Source: Ruegeria arenilitoris (GTDB lineage Bacteria; Pseudomonadota; Alphaproteobacteria; Rhodobacterales; Rhodobacteraceae). From it: DNA of 64,000 nucleotides. The position numbers were made by a program, and so were the translations under genes. The notes under the pieces are model-generated. The model made no database searches. It saw only the letters and a program-made list of their open reading frames with translations, and was not told the DNA's origin. The stretch spans positions 372,001-436,000 of the forward strand of contig NZ_WPZO01000002.1 of the NCBI RefSeq assembly GCF_013031355.1. Direction: 5' to 3'. Positions 27,347 through 37,103 of the stretch are shown in pieces. Every line of letters begins with the position of its first letter. Within the stretch, counting starts at the first letter, position 1.

Positions 27347-28534
27347 TCAGGATATAAGTTCTCGGACGGCAGACCGAAAATACCTTAACGATCGTGCGAG
27401 AGAACCATCTGATTTGTACATTGTCGGCATAAAGGGACTGACCTGTTCCTTGATATCCTGAACCCACGGTTCAGAGCAATTTTGCTCGTCTGCAAAATCA
27501 ATCAAAGGCAGCAGATCACCCATAGTCCCATCGTTGATTTTAAGACGGTTGATCATGCGGCGCTCGAACTTGGTCTTAAAGCAAATAAGTTCATCCTGAC
27601 CAGCGGCCCTGAGAGCCAAACGCGTTTGAATGCACTTATCGCATTCTCCGCAGTTCTCCGAGCGAACTTTTCCTTCCCAGCAAAACTGCGCCAGACCCAG
27701 CATTTGACGCCATTCTTCTGCCAAATAGGCAATTTTCTGGGGGCGTGAATATCCTGCACCGTCGTGAATAATCTCCAATTCGTCGCCCGATAACAGATAG
27801 TCAGTTGCCGGGCTGGACCCCCATGCATGCGGTACGAAACTGACGTAGTTATAGGGGTCCGAACTGGCGATTACCCCCGCGTAATTGTCGTGTGCAAAAA
27901 GATGCAAGATCCCGGCAAGCGCGGCACCATGGCTATGTTCCCAATTAGACGGCAAACTGTCACGGAGCGATGTTTTGACGACAAGCAACTCGACGCCGGC
28001 TGCATCGGTTATTTTCTCGACACGTTTGCGAAGTATGTCGAAGTCTTTTTGATTGGACTGAGGTATGTCGAAACCGTGAACCAGAACGGCCGACCTAGGC
28101 GTTCCATCATTTGCAGAATTGATAGGGCTCTGAGGTCTTTGCAGGGTGAAAATCGAATCCACCCCGCCTGAAAACGTCTGGATCACACCACGGTTTTCTG
28201 TCTCTCGTGCGGTATCATCGGATCTGGCGATGCCTTCTGGCTCGATCTCTACCATCTGATACCACGTTGGGTAGTGACAATGCCAAGCTTCCTGAAAAGC
28301 AACGATATTGCGATAGAGCTTTTCGCTTATGACGCCGTTTATTTTCAGCCGTTTACAGTGCTGCATAGCGTGGAAAACAACCAGGCACAGCGGGCCATCC
28401 AACGTAAGAGGATCTGACCTGGGAGCGCTTAATTCGGTTTGCACGCGAATGTTGCCGCCATTGTCATCATGAAGGATGATGGTTTGTCGGTCCAAGGACG
28501 GCGCGTCTTCGACCTCCAATGTTAAAGTCGTCAT
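27347..28534 (-). CDS. QueC-like PP-loop ATPase with a zinc-type Cys cluster
   Basis: Product of 395 residues. The PP-loop motif FSGGVDS lies at 121-127, and a C-terminal cluster C285-x9-C295-x2-C298-x2-C301 (NCGECDKC) resembles the zinc site of QueC (C-x8-C-x2-C-x2-C). The first ~115 residues are a beta-rich extra domain absent from QueC (~230 residues). QueC converts carboxy-deazaguanine to preQ0; related proteins act outside queuosine synthesis, for example in defence loci where a QueC-like enzyme modifies a protein. Here it is flanked on both sides by SET-domain genes on the same strand, with no queuosine genes nearby. Confidence 0.8.
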   Translation of the reverse strand: MTTLTLEVEDAPSLDRQTIILHDDNGGNIRVQTELSAPRSDPLTLDGPLCLVVFHAMQHCKRLKINGVISEKLYRNIVAFQEAWHCHYPTWYQMVEIEPEGIARSDDTARETENRGVIQTFSGGVDSIFTLQRPQSPINSANDGTPRSAVLVHGFDIPQSNQKDFDILRKRVEKITDAAGVELLVVKTSLRDSLPSNWEHSHGAALAGILHLFAHDNYAGVIASSDPYNYVSFVPHAWGSSPATDYLLSGDELEIIHDGAGYSRPQKIAYLAEEWRQMLGLAQFCWEGKVRSENCGECDKCIQTRLALRAAGQDELICFKTKFERRMINRLKINDGTMGDLLPLIDFADEQNCSEPWVQDIKEQVSPFMPTMYKSDGSLARSLRYFRSAVRELIS

Positions 28535-28609
28535 TCCTATTCCAGATCAGGTTTTGGCAGAGCTCGGAGGCGATCTTCTGGCTACTTAGCACGATCCTTA
28601 GAGACATTT

Positions 28610-29206
28610 CTATCTATCGGGTGATTTGGAAAGCTCGGCCTGAATATACTGTGGCAACACATTCAGGCGGGTGTATCTTTCCAGCATCTCTTCCGGGACC
28701 GTCAGCACATTGCCAATTGTCTGCCTGCAATTCGCGGAATGACACTGACAGTCCATGCTCCAGTCCTCGGCGGCCACGTCGGAACTGACAGTTGTGGAAT
28801 AGTCGAAGGTCACCTCTTCCCCTGCACGAATATCGCGAATGGCAACCAGCTCATTCTGCCCTCTTATCCCGGCGTTTGGGGAGCAGCTGTGATTAATAGC
28901 CAAAGACTGGGCATCCAGATCAATGTACAGATCTGCATCAATTTGCAGTGGGTCGTCCGGAGACAGTTGACCGCTCAAAATCCGGCTAAGGACCTCTTCA
29001 AAGCTTAGCACCTCGCCGCTCATGCGCCTAATGAGCTGGCCTTCTGGGATGTCAGACGTCGCGAACGAACCCTGCCTATCTATATCGGATTTTCCCACGG
29101 ATAATGTTGGCGCATCTTCGGGCGGAAAAGTGCGAGTTTCGTTGGCACCTTGTCGACGTCCGAATGTTCTTAGAATTCTATTTTTGAGGGAGTTCAACAA
29201 TTCCAC
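28610..29206 (-). CDS. SET-domain protein (putative lysine methyltransferase), first of two in the cluster
   Basis: Product of ~198 residues if it starts at the GTG 29206, which has AGAGGA 5 bp upstream. The frame can be extended to a GTG at 29236 with no good ribosome site. SET features: GSFATSDIPEGQ, NHSC near 105, GEEVTFDYST near 130-138 and the zinc-type C153-x-C155-x4-C160 (CQCHSANCR). It shares the SET/post-SET plan with the gene at 26632, but the two are too different outside the motifs to be a recent duplication. It is first in the four-gene minus-strand cluster, 75 bp before the QueC-like gene. Confidence 0.8.
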   Translation of the reverse strand: MELLNSLKNRILRTFGRRQGANETRTFPPEDAPTLSVGKSDIDRQGSFATSDIPEGQLIRRMSGEVLSFEEVLSRILSGQLSPDDPLQIDADLYIDLDAQSLAINHSCSPNAGIRGQNELVAIRDIRAGEEVTFDYSTTVSSDVAAEDWSMDCQCHSANCRQTIGNVLTVPEEMLERYTRLNVLPQYIQAELSKSPDR

Positions 29207-29401
29207 GAGGATCCTCTTCGCGGTTTGGGATGCCACTGGGGCAGTACCCTACAAGCATACCGGTAGCAACCGTGCCGTTTTTGATCCAGAAGGTCGGGCG
29301 TGATGTTGAAAACGTGCTTTCTACCCGCCTTTCAACCCCGGTTCGTGCGCTTACTTGGCCAGGCGTCAAAAGCACAGCAACATTACTCCGGCGTTGGAGC
29401 A

Positions 29402-29482
29402 TTGGGTCAGAAATGCTGGATGTTTGCGTCAGATTTGATTGACGTGATCGATCAACTTGTCGAGGTTTTGGCTGTCGATTGA
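29402..29482 (+). repeat. 81-bp repeat, copy 2
   Basis: Second copy of the segment at 24056-24136, same length, about 80 percent identical, ending LIDVIDQLVEVLAVD-stop in the conserved frame. The two copies flank the SET/QueC-like/pyruvyltransferase cluster and the SH3 gene in the same orientation. The rest of 29207-30061 shows no convincing gene. Confidence 0.6.
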
Positions 29483-30061
29483 TTCAAGTAATATTGGCGT
29501 TCCACATATCCTTGTAAGGCTGCACATAGTTCTGCCACCAGCGACCGAGCCTGGCCGTTTTCGCACTACTTCCCTCATCCAGCATCCAAACCAATTTCAT
29601 TGGTCCTGACTTCCTTTTGGAAAAACCAGGGCTGATTTGCAGATCAGACGCCGAAGGCGCCCGTTCCTGCTGATCTGCCACGCGACGAACGGGGAGGGGG
29701 CGAGGCAATGCTATTCGACAATATTCGCGCGGTCCGCAGGCGCAGCTGGGGACACGGTTTTATCTAACAGGGTTGCGCGAGGGGGAAGGCAGCGTCTTAC
29801 CACTTGCGGCCAGGGGCGTTTGGCTCGTCCAAATACCGCTAGCTCACGAAACAAAAGCGGTGAAGCAGGCTATACCGTCACCATATGTCGACAAGTCAAC
29901 TTCATAAGATGAAATTAAAGGGCGGGAAGCTGAAGTTCGCTGCGTTCATAAATAACCCAACACGGTGCCTGCAGAGCTGCCATTGGCCTGGATCGCGGAT
30001 GAGCTCTCTTGTCGGTAACAAGTCCGCGCAACGAAAACTCTGCGGACCCCTGTCTATTCAC

Positions 30062-32158
30062 TTACCAATCAATCGCGGACGCACCAATAGTCTCGATGAG
30101 CGGTGCCAAATGTCGCTCGTATTTGCGCCATTTCTCCTTTGATGAGGCATACAATGGTTGGCGTACTTGCTGAACACTTGCGGTCCTAACTCGGCGCTTT
30201 CCTTTGTAAAAGGCAAGGCAGTTTTCATCCCATTCAAGACCGCAATACGCTATCAATTCCCGGGCTTCGAACTCAATGTCATCGACCAGATTTTCATAGT
30301 GAACGGTGTGAAAACTGCCTTCGGGCAGCACGTTCTTCCAATGCTGCATCACTCGCACATAGGCGTTGAAATAGCGCCCCAATTCAACCTGGTCATAGCT
30401 GTGAAGTTGGCTGCGCTGGAACACACGCGTAAAACAGGACAGGCAGGTGTCCAATGGATTGCGCGCGATATGGACGATCCGGGCGTTGGGCATGACGGCA
30501 TGAATGAGGCCAACCATCAGGAAGTTGGCGGGCATCTTGTCTACGATATGCGGCGAGCCGGGTGCATGTGCATCTAACCGCTGAACATATCGCTGGACGC
30601 GTTTGGTGAGCTCTTGGTCCGACAAGCCCTCGATCAAACTGCCCGTTTTCTTGTTCCCGCCGCGCAACTGGTCCGCAAAGAGCTTGTGCAAATAGCTTAA
30701 TTCACCGGCGCCAAAAACGTCCGGGTGGCTGGCAAGGATCGCTTCGGTCAAGGTTGTTCCTGAGCGGGGCATCCCGACCACAAAGATGGGTTGGCGGCTG
30801 TCCACGGCGCTTTTACGCAGCCTGTCGATCAGGCTTGGTGTAAAGCGAGCGATAAGGTCGTTTGCTGTTTCTTCGATCTCGTCCGCGTCGAAATCAATGA
30901 TACTGCGCTTGATCGCAGCACCTTTTGCGAAATGCTCGAATGCGTCGTCATAGTGCTTGAGGTCTTCATAGCACTTGCCCAACGCATAGTGGTACGAAAC
31001 CGATTGTTCCGGAAGCATAGTCTCAGCGTCGGGCAAAGCTGCGACCAAGCCCCGGAATTCGGCGCTGTCTTCTGTCACCTTATCCAGCTTGACCAGAGCA
31101 ATTTGGGCGTTCAAGCGCGCTGAGTCTTTCTCGGCTGCTTCTTTGAACCAGTTTCGGGCCGCGTCGAAATTACCCTTTTCCATTTCCAGATAACCCAACG
31201 CCATAATAACCGCCGTGAAGTCGGGTTTGAGCTCAAGTGCTTTCTGGTAATTGGCAAAGCCAGCCTCAATATCCCCAAGATGCGATTTACACAGGGCTAT
31301 GTAATGATAGGCGGGGGCATGTTCGGGGTCCAGCCGCTGCGCTTTTTCGGCTTCCAGCAGCGCCAGTTCGTGCAGGTTCTTCTCTGTCAGAACCTGCGCT
31401 AGCCCGACATAGGCTTCGGGTTTTTTCTCATCGGTGGCGATGGAATTGCGGAATTGTCGTTCGGCCTCATCCCATTCGCAGTACAGGGCATGCAGGCGGC
31501 CCCGGTTGCGATGCAGCTCGGCTGAAACATAGGGTTTTCCAAGGTAATCGTCCGCAAGGGTCCGGGCCTCGTCAAAGGCCTCGGTTTCGATCAGCACGGA
31601 TATAAGGTTGTTGACGGGTTCCATGCTATCGGGCCGCACACTTATGGCTTGGCGGTAGAAGGAAATCGCTCCTGCCAGATCTTCATTGTCCCGCGCAATC
31701 GACCCAAGGTTGTTTAACGCGGCGGTCAATTCGGGGGCAAGTGCCAACGCCCTTTTTTGAGAAGCCTCAGCTTCTGTCAGGTCTCCGGAGTCGTAATAGG
31801 CCAGCCCGAGATTGGAATGCGCGCTGGCATTCCCTGGCGCCAGTTGTACTGCCCGTTTGCCTGCCTTCAGGGCTTCGTCTACCTTGCCGTTTGCGCGCAA
31901 AACCTCTGTGAAGTTTGCAAGGAATCCGGCATTGTCAGGATGCAACCGGGTGGCCTCGCGCATCGCGCTTTCGGCAGGGCCGGTTTGGCCGGTTTGGAAC
32001 GCAATGACGCCAAGAAGCTGGTGGGCGGGCGCGTATGTTGGGGCGGCCTTAAGTATTTGATTCAGAATGTTAACTGCGCGCTTCAACTCTCCCGCCTCGA
32101 AAGCCTTGGCACCGTGGCTGTAGGCTTCGCTGACGGAAAGCGTTTGGTTCGTTGACAT
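30062..32158 (-). CDS. TPR protein with C-terminal sulfotransferase domain
   Basis: Product of 698 residues. Residues ~10-430 are tandem tetratricopeptide repeats (for example NASAHSNLGLAYYDSGDLTEAE and APAYHYIALCKSHLGDIEAG). The C-terminal ~240 residues form a PAPS-dependent sulfotransferase domain with the 5'-phosphosulfate loop FVVGMPRSGTTLTEA near 455-470 and the 3'-phosphate region IVHIARNPLDTCLSC. TPR-sulfotransferases of this type are common in marine alphaproteobacteria and probably sulfate a protein or polysaccharide; the acceptor is unknown. It is divergent from the autotransporter at 32386, with a 227-bp shared promoter region. Confidence 0.9.
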   Translation of the reverse strand: MSTNQTLSVSEAYSHGAKAFEAGELKRAVNILNQILKAAPTYAPAHQLLGVIAFQTGQTGPAESAMREATRLHPDNAGFLANFTEVLRANGKVDEALKAGKRAVQLAPGNASAHSNLGLAYYDSGDLTEAEASQKRALALAPELTAALNNLGSIARDNEDLAGAISFYRQAISVRPDSMEPVNNLISVLIETEAFDEARTLADDYLGKPYVSAELHRNRGRLHALYCEWDEAERQFRNSIATDEKKPEAYVGLAQVLTEKNLHELALLEAEKAQRLDPEHAPAYHYIALCKSHLGDIEAGFANYQKALELKPDFTAVIMALGYLEMEKGNFDAARNWFKEAAEKDSARLNAQIALVKLDKVTEDSAEFRGLVAALPDAETMLPEQSVSYHYALGKCYEDLKHYDDAFEHFAKGAAIKRSIIDFDADEIEETANDLIARFTPSLIDRLRKSAVDSRQPIFVVGMPRSGTTLTEAILASHPDVFGAGELSYLHKLFADQLRGGNKKTGSLIEGLSDQELTKRVQRYVQRLDAHAPGSPHIVDKMPANFLMVGLIHAVMPNARIVHIARNPLDTCLSCFTRVFQRSQLHSYDQVELGRYFNAYVRVMQHWKNVLPEGSFHTVHYENLVDDIEFEARELIAYCGLEWDENCLAFYKGKRRVRTASVQQVRQPLYASSKEKWRKYERHLAPLIETIGASAIDW

Positions 32159-32385
32159 TCGAATATCTCCGGTTTTGCAGATGAGGATTTCCGGTCTGGA
32201 GCGCCGTCAAATTGCCACATTGTGTTGCAGATTTTCTACGATTTTCCAACAGCTATTAATCCTTCGACGCAATGTACAATTGACCAATTGCGTATCGAAT
32301 CCCGGTTGATTAACCAAACGTTAACGAAGCCGCACGTGGCAAAGCAGCGAGCTTCGGAAAAATGTAAGTTACGATGGGACGGTAC

Positions 32386-35262
32386 ATGTCAAATAGTAAG
32401 GCGGGGGTTGTGACCCCCATGATTCGTGGTGGGCGACTTTTCAAGTGGAAAGGGAAAATCGTCAGCGCCGCGCCAGCTGCATTGCTTGCGCAGGTTTCAA
32501 TGATTGCGCTGGCGACCGGGGTTGCTCAGGCGGACACAATCTCAACGGTTTTGACCACGCCGCAAGTGACGTCAACCGATGAGGATCATGAAATTACGTC
32601 AACCGGCGCGGTTGAGATCACATCCTCAACGCAAGCCGCTCTGACAATTGCTACGGACTACTCAAGCACGGCTACCAATAACGGGACCATCTCGGTCACG
32701 GCTACAGACACCGATACAGCAACGGGCCTTCTGTTGGATGGAACGTTGTCGGAAACAGGTCAGTTGGTAAACAACGGCACCATTTCCCTGGATATCACGG
32801 GTTCCGATCCGCAGGACATTTACGCTCTCCAGGTTAATGGTGACGTCGACGGGTTGATCCAAAACAACGGGACTATTGAAGTTGACGTGTTGTCGACCGA
32901 TGGCGACATCGAGGCTTGGGGTATCTTCGTCGACGGAAATGTTTCCGAAACAGGCGCAATCATCAACACGGGCACTATCAAGGTCGACGGGCTGATCACC
33001 TACGGCAGCACCGCATCGCTCTATGGCATTGCAGTCGATGGGGATGTAGCGGGATTGATCAGTAACTCTGGCACTATTGACGTCCAGTCCCGATCATTCG
33101 CCGACGACTATGCCTATGCATGGGGCATTTATGTCGAAGACGATCTGGAGGAAACCGGCCAGATTGTGAACTCGGGCTCGATCAATACAGTGGCTATTTC
33201 CACCAGTGACAGTACTGCGTCGGCTATCGGGATCGAAGTTGACGGCGATGCAGCCGGTGTGATCAGCAATTCAGGCACAATCGATGCATTTGCTTCCGCG
33301 CCATCGACTTATGAAGCGATCGCCTATGGCGTCTTGGTTGACCGCGATCTGTCAGGGCAGGTCAAAAACAGCGGTACGATCAATGTGACCGCGATAGCGG
33401 TTGAGTCCGACGCCTCTGCTTACGGCGTGTACATTGATGATGACATGCTGGAAGGCGCGACAGTGTCCAACAGCGGTACGATAACCGCGTATGCCAGCGC
33501 CGATACTGATGACGAAGCCAATGCGGGTGGTTTTTATCTGGAGGATTTGGTCGAAGGGACAGTTTTGAACTCGGGTACAATCACCGGTACCGCCCTTTCG
33601 CTGAACACTGCTGACGACGCAACGGCCACCGGCATCTATATTGGTGATGACGTTTCGGGCACGGTCACCAACTCGGGCACGATGACGCTCCTGGCGGAAG
33701 CAGCCGAGGATTCTGCAACCGCATCCGGGTTTTACCTGACTGATAATCTGAGTGGCAGCATCACGAACTCGGGTAGCGTGACGGCAACTGCAATTTCGCG
33801 GGACACCGAGGCCGAAGCCTATGGTGTGTATGTGGATGAGATTGCCACAGGAGATATCACAAACTCCGGCAGCATTACCGTTTCCGCCCAAGGTGGGATG
33901 GATACGGATAGCTCGTCTCCAGACCAGTCAACGGCAATCGGTGTATATGCCTATGACATGCAAGGAACCTTCTCGAACACGGGCCTGATTTCCGCTCATG
34001 CAACAGGCAGCTCGGGCACTCGCGCAGCTGGTATCCAGTTCGACAATTTCGACGGCACGATCAACGGGCTGGGCACCATCAAGGTTTCGGGGAATGACGA
34101 GGTCTATGCCGTATTTCTGGGCAGCGGTACCGGGACATTGAACGCCAGTACTGAAGACGATGTCGAAGGTCTGATCCGGGTCAACGAACACAACGTGTCG
34201 CTTGACGCCAAGGGTGACAGTGCAGTGTTCCATTTCGAGGATGCCGCGCCGGGCGTAGGTGTCTTTACCACTACGGTTTCCGATGAAGATTCTACCTGGT
34301 TCGTTCAGGACGAAGGTGGTGCGGCGCCGGTCTATGCTGCAGTTAACCGGGACGACATTGCGGTTTCAGCCGATGTGGTGGCCTTTTATGGCAGTGTTGT
34401 GGGCAGCAGTGGCAACGCGCTGAACTACAATCAGTCGCCGCAGGTGGCACAGGGCGCGGTTGTCGCTGGTTTGCGGCCTTTTGCGGCGGTCGATCTTCAG
34501 CGCCGCGATTTCGAATCCGATGCTGGCGTCAAAACTGACGTGACACTGTACGGCGGCAGCGCCGGTTTTGCAGGGCAATTGGACAACGGTCTTGCGATGG
34601 CTCTGAGCATGGGTGTGTTCTCGTCCGATGGTGACACTGGCACAACCGACTTCGACACCACCGGTTTCTACCTCGACGCCGCCTTTGGACGGCAGTTCGG
34701 TGCGTACACGGTTGAAGGCGGAATTGGTTACGGTTGGCTTTCGACAGACCGAACACGTCAGATCACAGGCAGCTCGGATGCCCAAGCCGAATATGACAGC
34801 CGACTTATTACGGCCAATGTCGCGGTCAAACGCGCATTCGATGTCAGCGGCACTGTCGGACTGTTCGGGTTTGCGGATGCCAGATACACCAACCAAAAGG
34901 ATGACGGCTACACCGAGACCGGCTCAAGCGCGAATGCGACCGTTGGAGATGTCACCACCGAGGTATTCGAAGGTCGCTTGGGCGTCGAAGCCGTGGCAGA
35001 GCTTGCCGACGGTGGGTTTTTGACCGGAGAGGTAAGCGGTGTTGTACGTCGTGATGTCGGTGATTCCGACGCCGATGTGACCGTCTTCTCGACGACCGAG
35101 TCTCTGATCTTTGCGTCGAATGACTTCACTGGTGGAAGTCTGGCAGTTGGTTACGAGAAGGACGTCGTCCAGAATATGCTTTTGGAAGTCAGCGTAGAAC
35201 AGGAGATCGGAGGCAACGCCCAAGGTCCGTTCGCACGTATCGGTCTTCAGTGGTCATTCTGA
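32386..35262 (+). CDS. Autotransporter (type V secretion) with NSGTI-repeat passenger
   Basis: Surface protein of 958 residues. The long signal region contains RGGRLFKWKGKIVSAAP followed by a hydrophobic stretch ending AQA; this RGGRLxKWKGKxxSxAP block is shared with the autotransporters at 47699 and 63571. The passenger (~70-640) is a repetitive beta-helix with units of ~35-45 residues built around NSGTI (for example VISNSGTIDAFASA). The C-terminal ~270 residues form the beta-barrel translocator, ending in aromatic LQWSF. The ATG at 32386 is favoured over 32374. A role in adhesion or biofilm is likely by family, not proven. No LuxR-type partner gene adjoins this copy. Confidence 0.88.
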   Translation: MSNSKAGVVTPMIRGGRLFKWKGKIVSAAPAALLAQVSMIALATGVAQADTISTVLTTPQVTSTDEDHEITSTGAVEITSSTQAALTIATDYSSTATNNGTISVTATDTDTATGLLLDGTLSETGQLVNNGTISLDITGSDPQDIYALQVNGDVDGLIQNNGTIEVDVLSTDGDIEAWGIFVDGNVSETGAIINTGTIKVDGLITYGSTASLYGIAVDGDVAGLISNSGTIDVQSRSFADDYAYAWGIYVEDDLEETGQIVNSGSINTVAISTSDSTASAIGIEVDGDAAGVISNSGTIDAFASAPSTYEAIAYGVLVDRDLSGQVKNSGTINVTAIAVESDASAYGVYIDDDMLEGATVSNSGTITAYASADTDDEANAGGFYLEDLVEGTVLNSGTITGTALSLNTADDATATGIYIGDDVSGTVTNSGTMTLLAEAAEDSATASGFYLTDNLSGSITNSGSVTATAISRDTEAEAYGVYVDEIATGDITNSGSITVSAQGGMDTDSSSPDQSTAIGVYAYDMQGTFSNTGLISAHATGSSGTRAAGIQFDNFDGTINGLGTIKVSGNDEVYAVFLGSGTGTLNASTEDDVEGLIRVNEHNVSLDAKGDSAVFHFEDAAPGVGVFTTTVSDEDSTWFVQDEGGAAPVYAAVNRDDIAVSADVVAFYGSVVGSSGNALNYNQSPQVAQGAVVAGLRPFAAVDLQRRDFESDAGVKTDVTLYGGSAGFAGQLDNGLAMALSMGVFSSDGDTGTTDFDTTGFYLDAAFGRQFGAYTVEGGIGYGWLSTDRTRQITGSSDAQAEYDSRLITANVAVKRAFDVSGTVGLFGFADARYTNQKDDGYTETGSSANATVGDVTTEVFEGRLGVEAVAELADGGFLTGEVSGVVRRDVGDSDADVTVFSTTESLIFASNDFTGGSLAVGYEKDVVQNMLLEVSVEQEIGGNAQGPFARIGLQWSF

Positions 35263-35274
35263 TCCTAAAAAACC

Positions 35275-35300
35275 CTGCGGCGCCACTTCTGGCGCCGCAG
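35275..35300. terminator. Strong hairpin behind the autotransporter
   Basis: CTGCGGCGCC and GGCGCCGCAG form a 10-bp GC stem around ACTTCT, 13 bp past the autotransporter stop. On the minus strand it is followed by GGGTTTTTT, so as an intrinsic terminator it would act on leftward transcription. On the plus strand there is no T-run and it could only protect the mRNA end. The following ~520 bp to 35828 hold no gene that I can see. Confidence 0.65.
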
Positions 35301-35828
35301 AACCACGGCCGCAAACTGGAATTGAGCGCGTTCCGACTCTCTGCTGACCAGTTAGACAGTCTTTGATTGTCCCCAGAAACTGCGTTGCCACGATGGGAGC
35401 CGACGCCCAATGTCGAAATGGTAGCTTTGAGCTCGAAACAGACGTTCTCTGCGTACGGTGTCAACGGCTGCCTTCTGGTGGATTGAAGTGATGGTTCGTT
35501 TGCTCCGCAGATGTGGGGCCCACTCAACCTGCGGTCGGTACACATTTCACCCGTTCAGCGATGTTCGCGCCTCGTTGTGACTTGCGTGTCCACTCAATGG
35601 TTGTTTTGCACGCTGCCCAAAAGCGGATCCGGAATAACCAGTTGCTCAAGGTCAGAAATAGGCAACTTCGCCGTATTTTGCATACGCAGTTATTGTTGAC
35701 GGCCGCGCTCGCCGAATGGCGGCTCCCTAGCCATCTCAGAGTCAAACCAAATCGACAGCGATCCGCGCTGCTTCAACGCTGTGTTATACGCAGGCCAGTT
35801 CCTGGTATTGTATTCAGAAGAGCCCCAA

Positions 35829-36764
35829 CTACTTATTTCGCTCGGATATCTCTCTGGATTCAAACAGTGAATCCTCGACGTGATTTGTACAACAATTCTG
35901 CAGCCAGTCTGAAAAGGTTTTTGCGGCAGGTTTCCTGATCGCTTTTTTTGGCAGTGCGACTGCGTACCAGACACATCTGATCTTACGGGTGTCCATTTGA
36001 ACAAGGGTGCCATTGAGCATCTCTTTTTCACAAAGGACGTCATCGGCCAAAATGATACCCTCGCCATCCAAGGCGGCGTCAATAGCTAGAGATAAGTCGG
36101 AATAGAGGCGTCCCTGCTGCCAACGGCTACTACCGGGTTCATGTGTAAGATACCATTGATGCCAAACTTCATGGCCGTTGTCATGGATGAGTGGCACTTC
36201 ATTCCAATTCACGTAACCGTCTTCACCAAACAATTGGTCACGAACACCTGGAGCGCAGGCCGGGTATCCATCGATTGGAAACAGGCGGTGCACTTGTGCC
36301 CCGGTCGTTGGCAATCGCGTCTCGAAGTGAATGACTAAATCGGCGTGACCCTCGCCCAGTTGAGGCGGTTGCCACGCGGGGCGCAAGTCCACATTGATCT
36401 TTGGATGTTCCAAACAGAATTCGGTGATCCGTTTCCTGAGCCATTGTGAGGCCAATGCAGGCTCTGCACTAACGATCACGGTGTCTTTTTGAGTGGAGCG
36501 CAAAAGATCACTACAAGCATCCGTCAGGGTCTGCATCCCGCTCGAAATGCGGGGCAGCAAGGCCCGCCCGTCATCGCTTAGCGTGATACGATTACCCGTA
36601 CGAATGAACAATTTTGTGCCAAACCAGTCTTCCAGTGTTTTCACGTGTTGACTGATGACGGAGTGGCTGACGTTCAGTTCTTCCGCGGCCTTGGAAATAC
36701 TTTGATGTCGCGCTGCCGCCTCAAATGCACGAAGCGCGTTCAGATGGCGGAGGGATGAGTTCAT
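35829..36764 (-). CDS. LysR-type transcriptional regulator (GcvA-like)
   Basis: Product of 311 residues. The N-terminal winged HTH is clear (LNALRAFEAAARHQSISKAA, then VSHSVISQHVKTLEDWFGTKLF), followed by a periplasmic-binding-like effector domain with the GcvA-type LRPAWQPPQ region. It is divergent from a truncated ABC ATPase and the isochorismatase-fold hydrolase, which it may once have regulated. A small dyad CTGATTATCAG at 36807-36817 lies in the intergenic region and fits a LysR site. The effector is unknown. Confidence 0.9.
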   Translation of the reverse strand: MNSSLRHLNALRAFEAAARHQSISKAAEELNVSHSVISQHVKTLEDWFGTKLFIRTGNRITLSDDGRALLPRISSGMQTLTDACSDLLRSTQKDTVIVSAEPALASQWLRKRITEFCLEHPKINVDLRPAWQPPQLGEGHADLVIHFETRLPTTGAQVHRLFPIDGYPACAPGVRDQLFGEDGYVNWNEVPLIHDNGHEVWHQWYLTHEPGSSRWQQGRLYSDLSLAIDAALDGEGIILADDVLCEKEMLNGTLVQMDTRKIRCVWYAVALPKKAIRKPAAKTFSDWLQNCCTNHVEDSLFESREISERNK

Positions 36765-36872
36765 GCCGCGAGCGTATCCAAAACCGACGCTGAGGGCCAG
36801 TTATTCCTGATTATCAGAAAACGGCTAATTCGCTACCCATTGAATAACTTACGAGAGCCGACAGGAGGCCGT

Positions 36873-37103
36873 ATGCCATATTTGCAGGCCCCCAAACCCG
36901 ATCACTCGCTAATGGTGAGTGACCTCCACAAATTTTATGGAACCGTCGAAGTCCTGAATGGGTGCCCCGGTGGTTTGGCAAACCGAAAATGCTCAACAGA
37001 ACCCGGTTCCGACGTGATTTTTGTCCCGCAACCAATACAAAACCCTCCAACCCGACGAAAGAGTATTTCATGGCTGAAACCAGAGCGAAAAAGCACGATT
37101 TGA
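36873..37103 (+). pseudogene. Truncated N-terminus of an amino-acid-type ABC transporter ATPase
   Basis: After AGGAGG at 36863 the frame starts MPYLQAPKPDHSLMVSDLHK and continues FYGTVEVLNG, the standard beginning of polar-amino-acid ABC ATPases before the Walker A loop. From ~36960 the sequence (CPGGLANRKCSTEPGSDV) no longer fits and no Walker motif follows. The deletion joins this remnant directly to the leader of the downstream hydrolase gene. Together with the retained LysR gene it suggests a lost uptake operon. Confidence 0.65.

Noticed and set aside
32374-35262. Repetitive NSGTI pattern taken at first as a DNA repeat array or CRISPR-like structure
   Set aside because: The periodicity is at protein level; codons vary between units, there are no constant spacers, and the frame encodes a normal autotransporter passenger.
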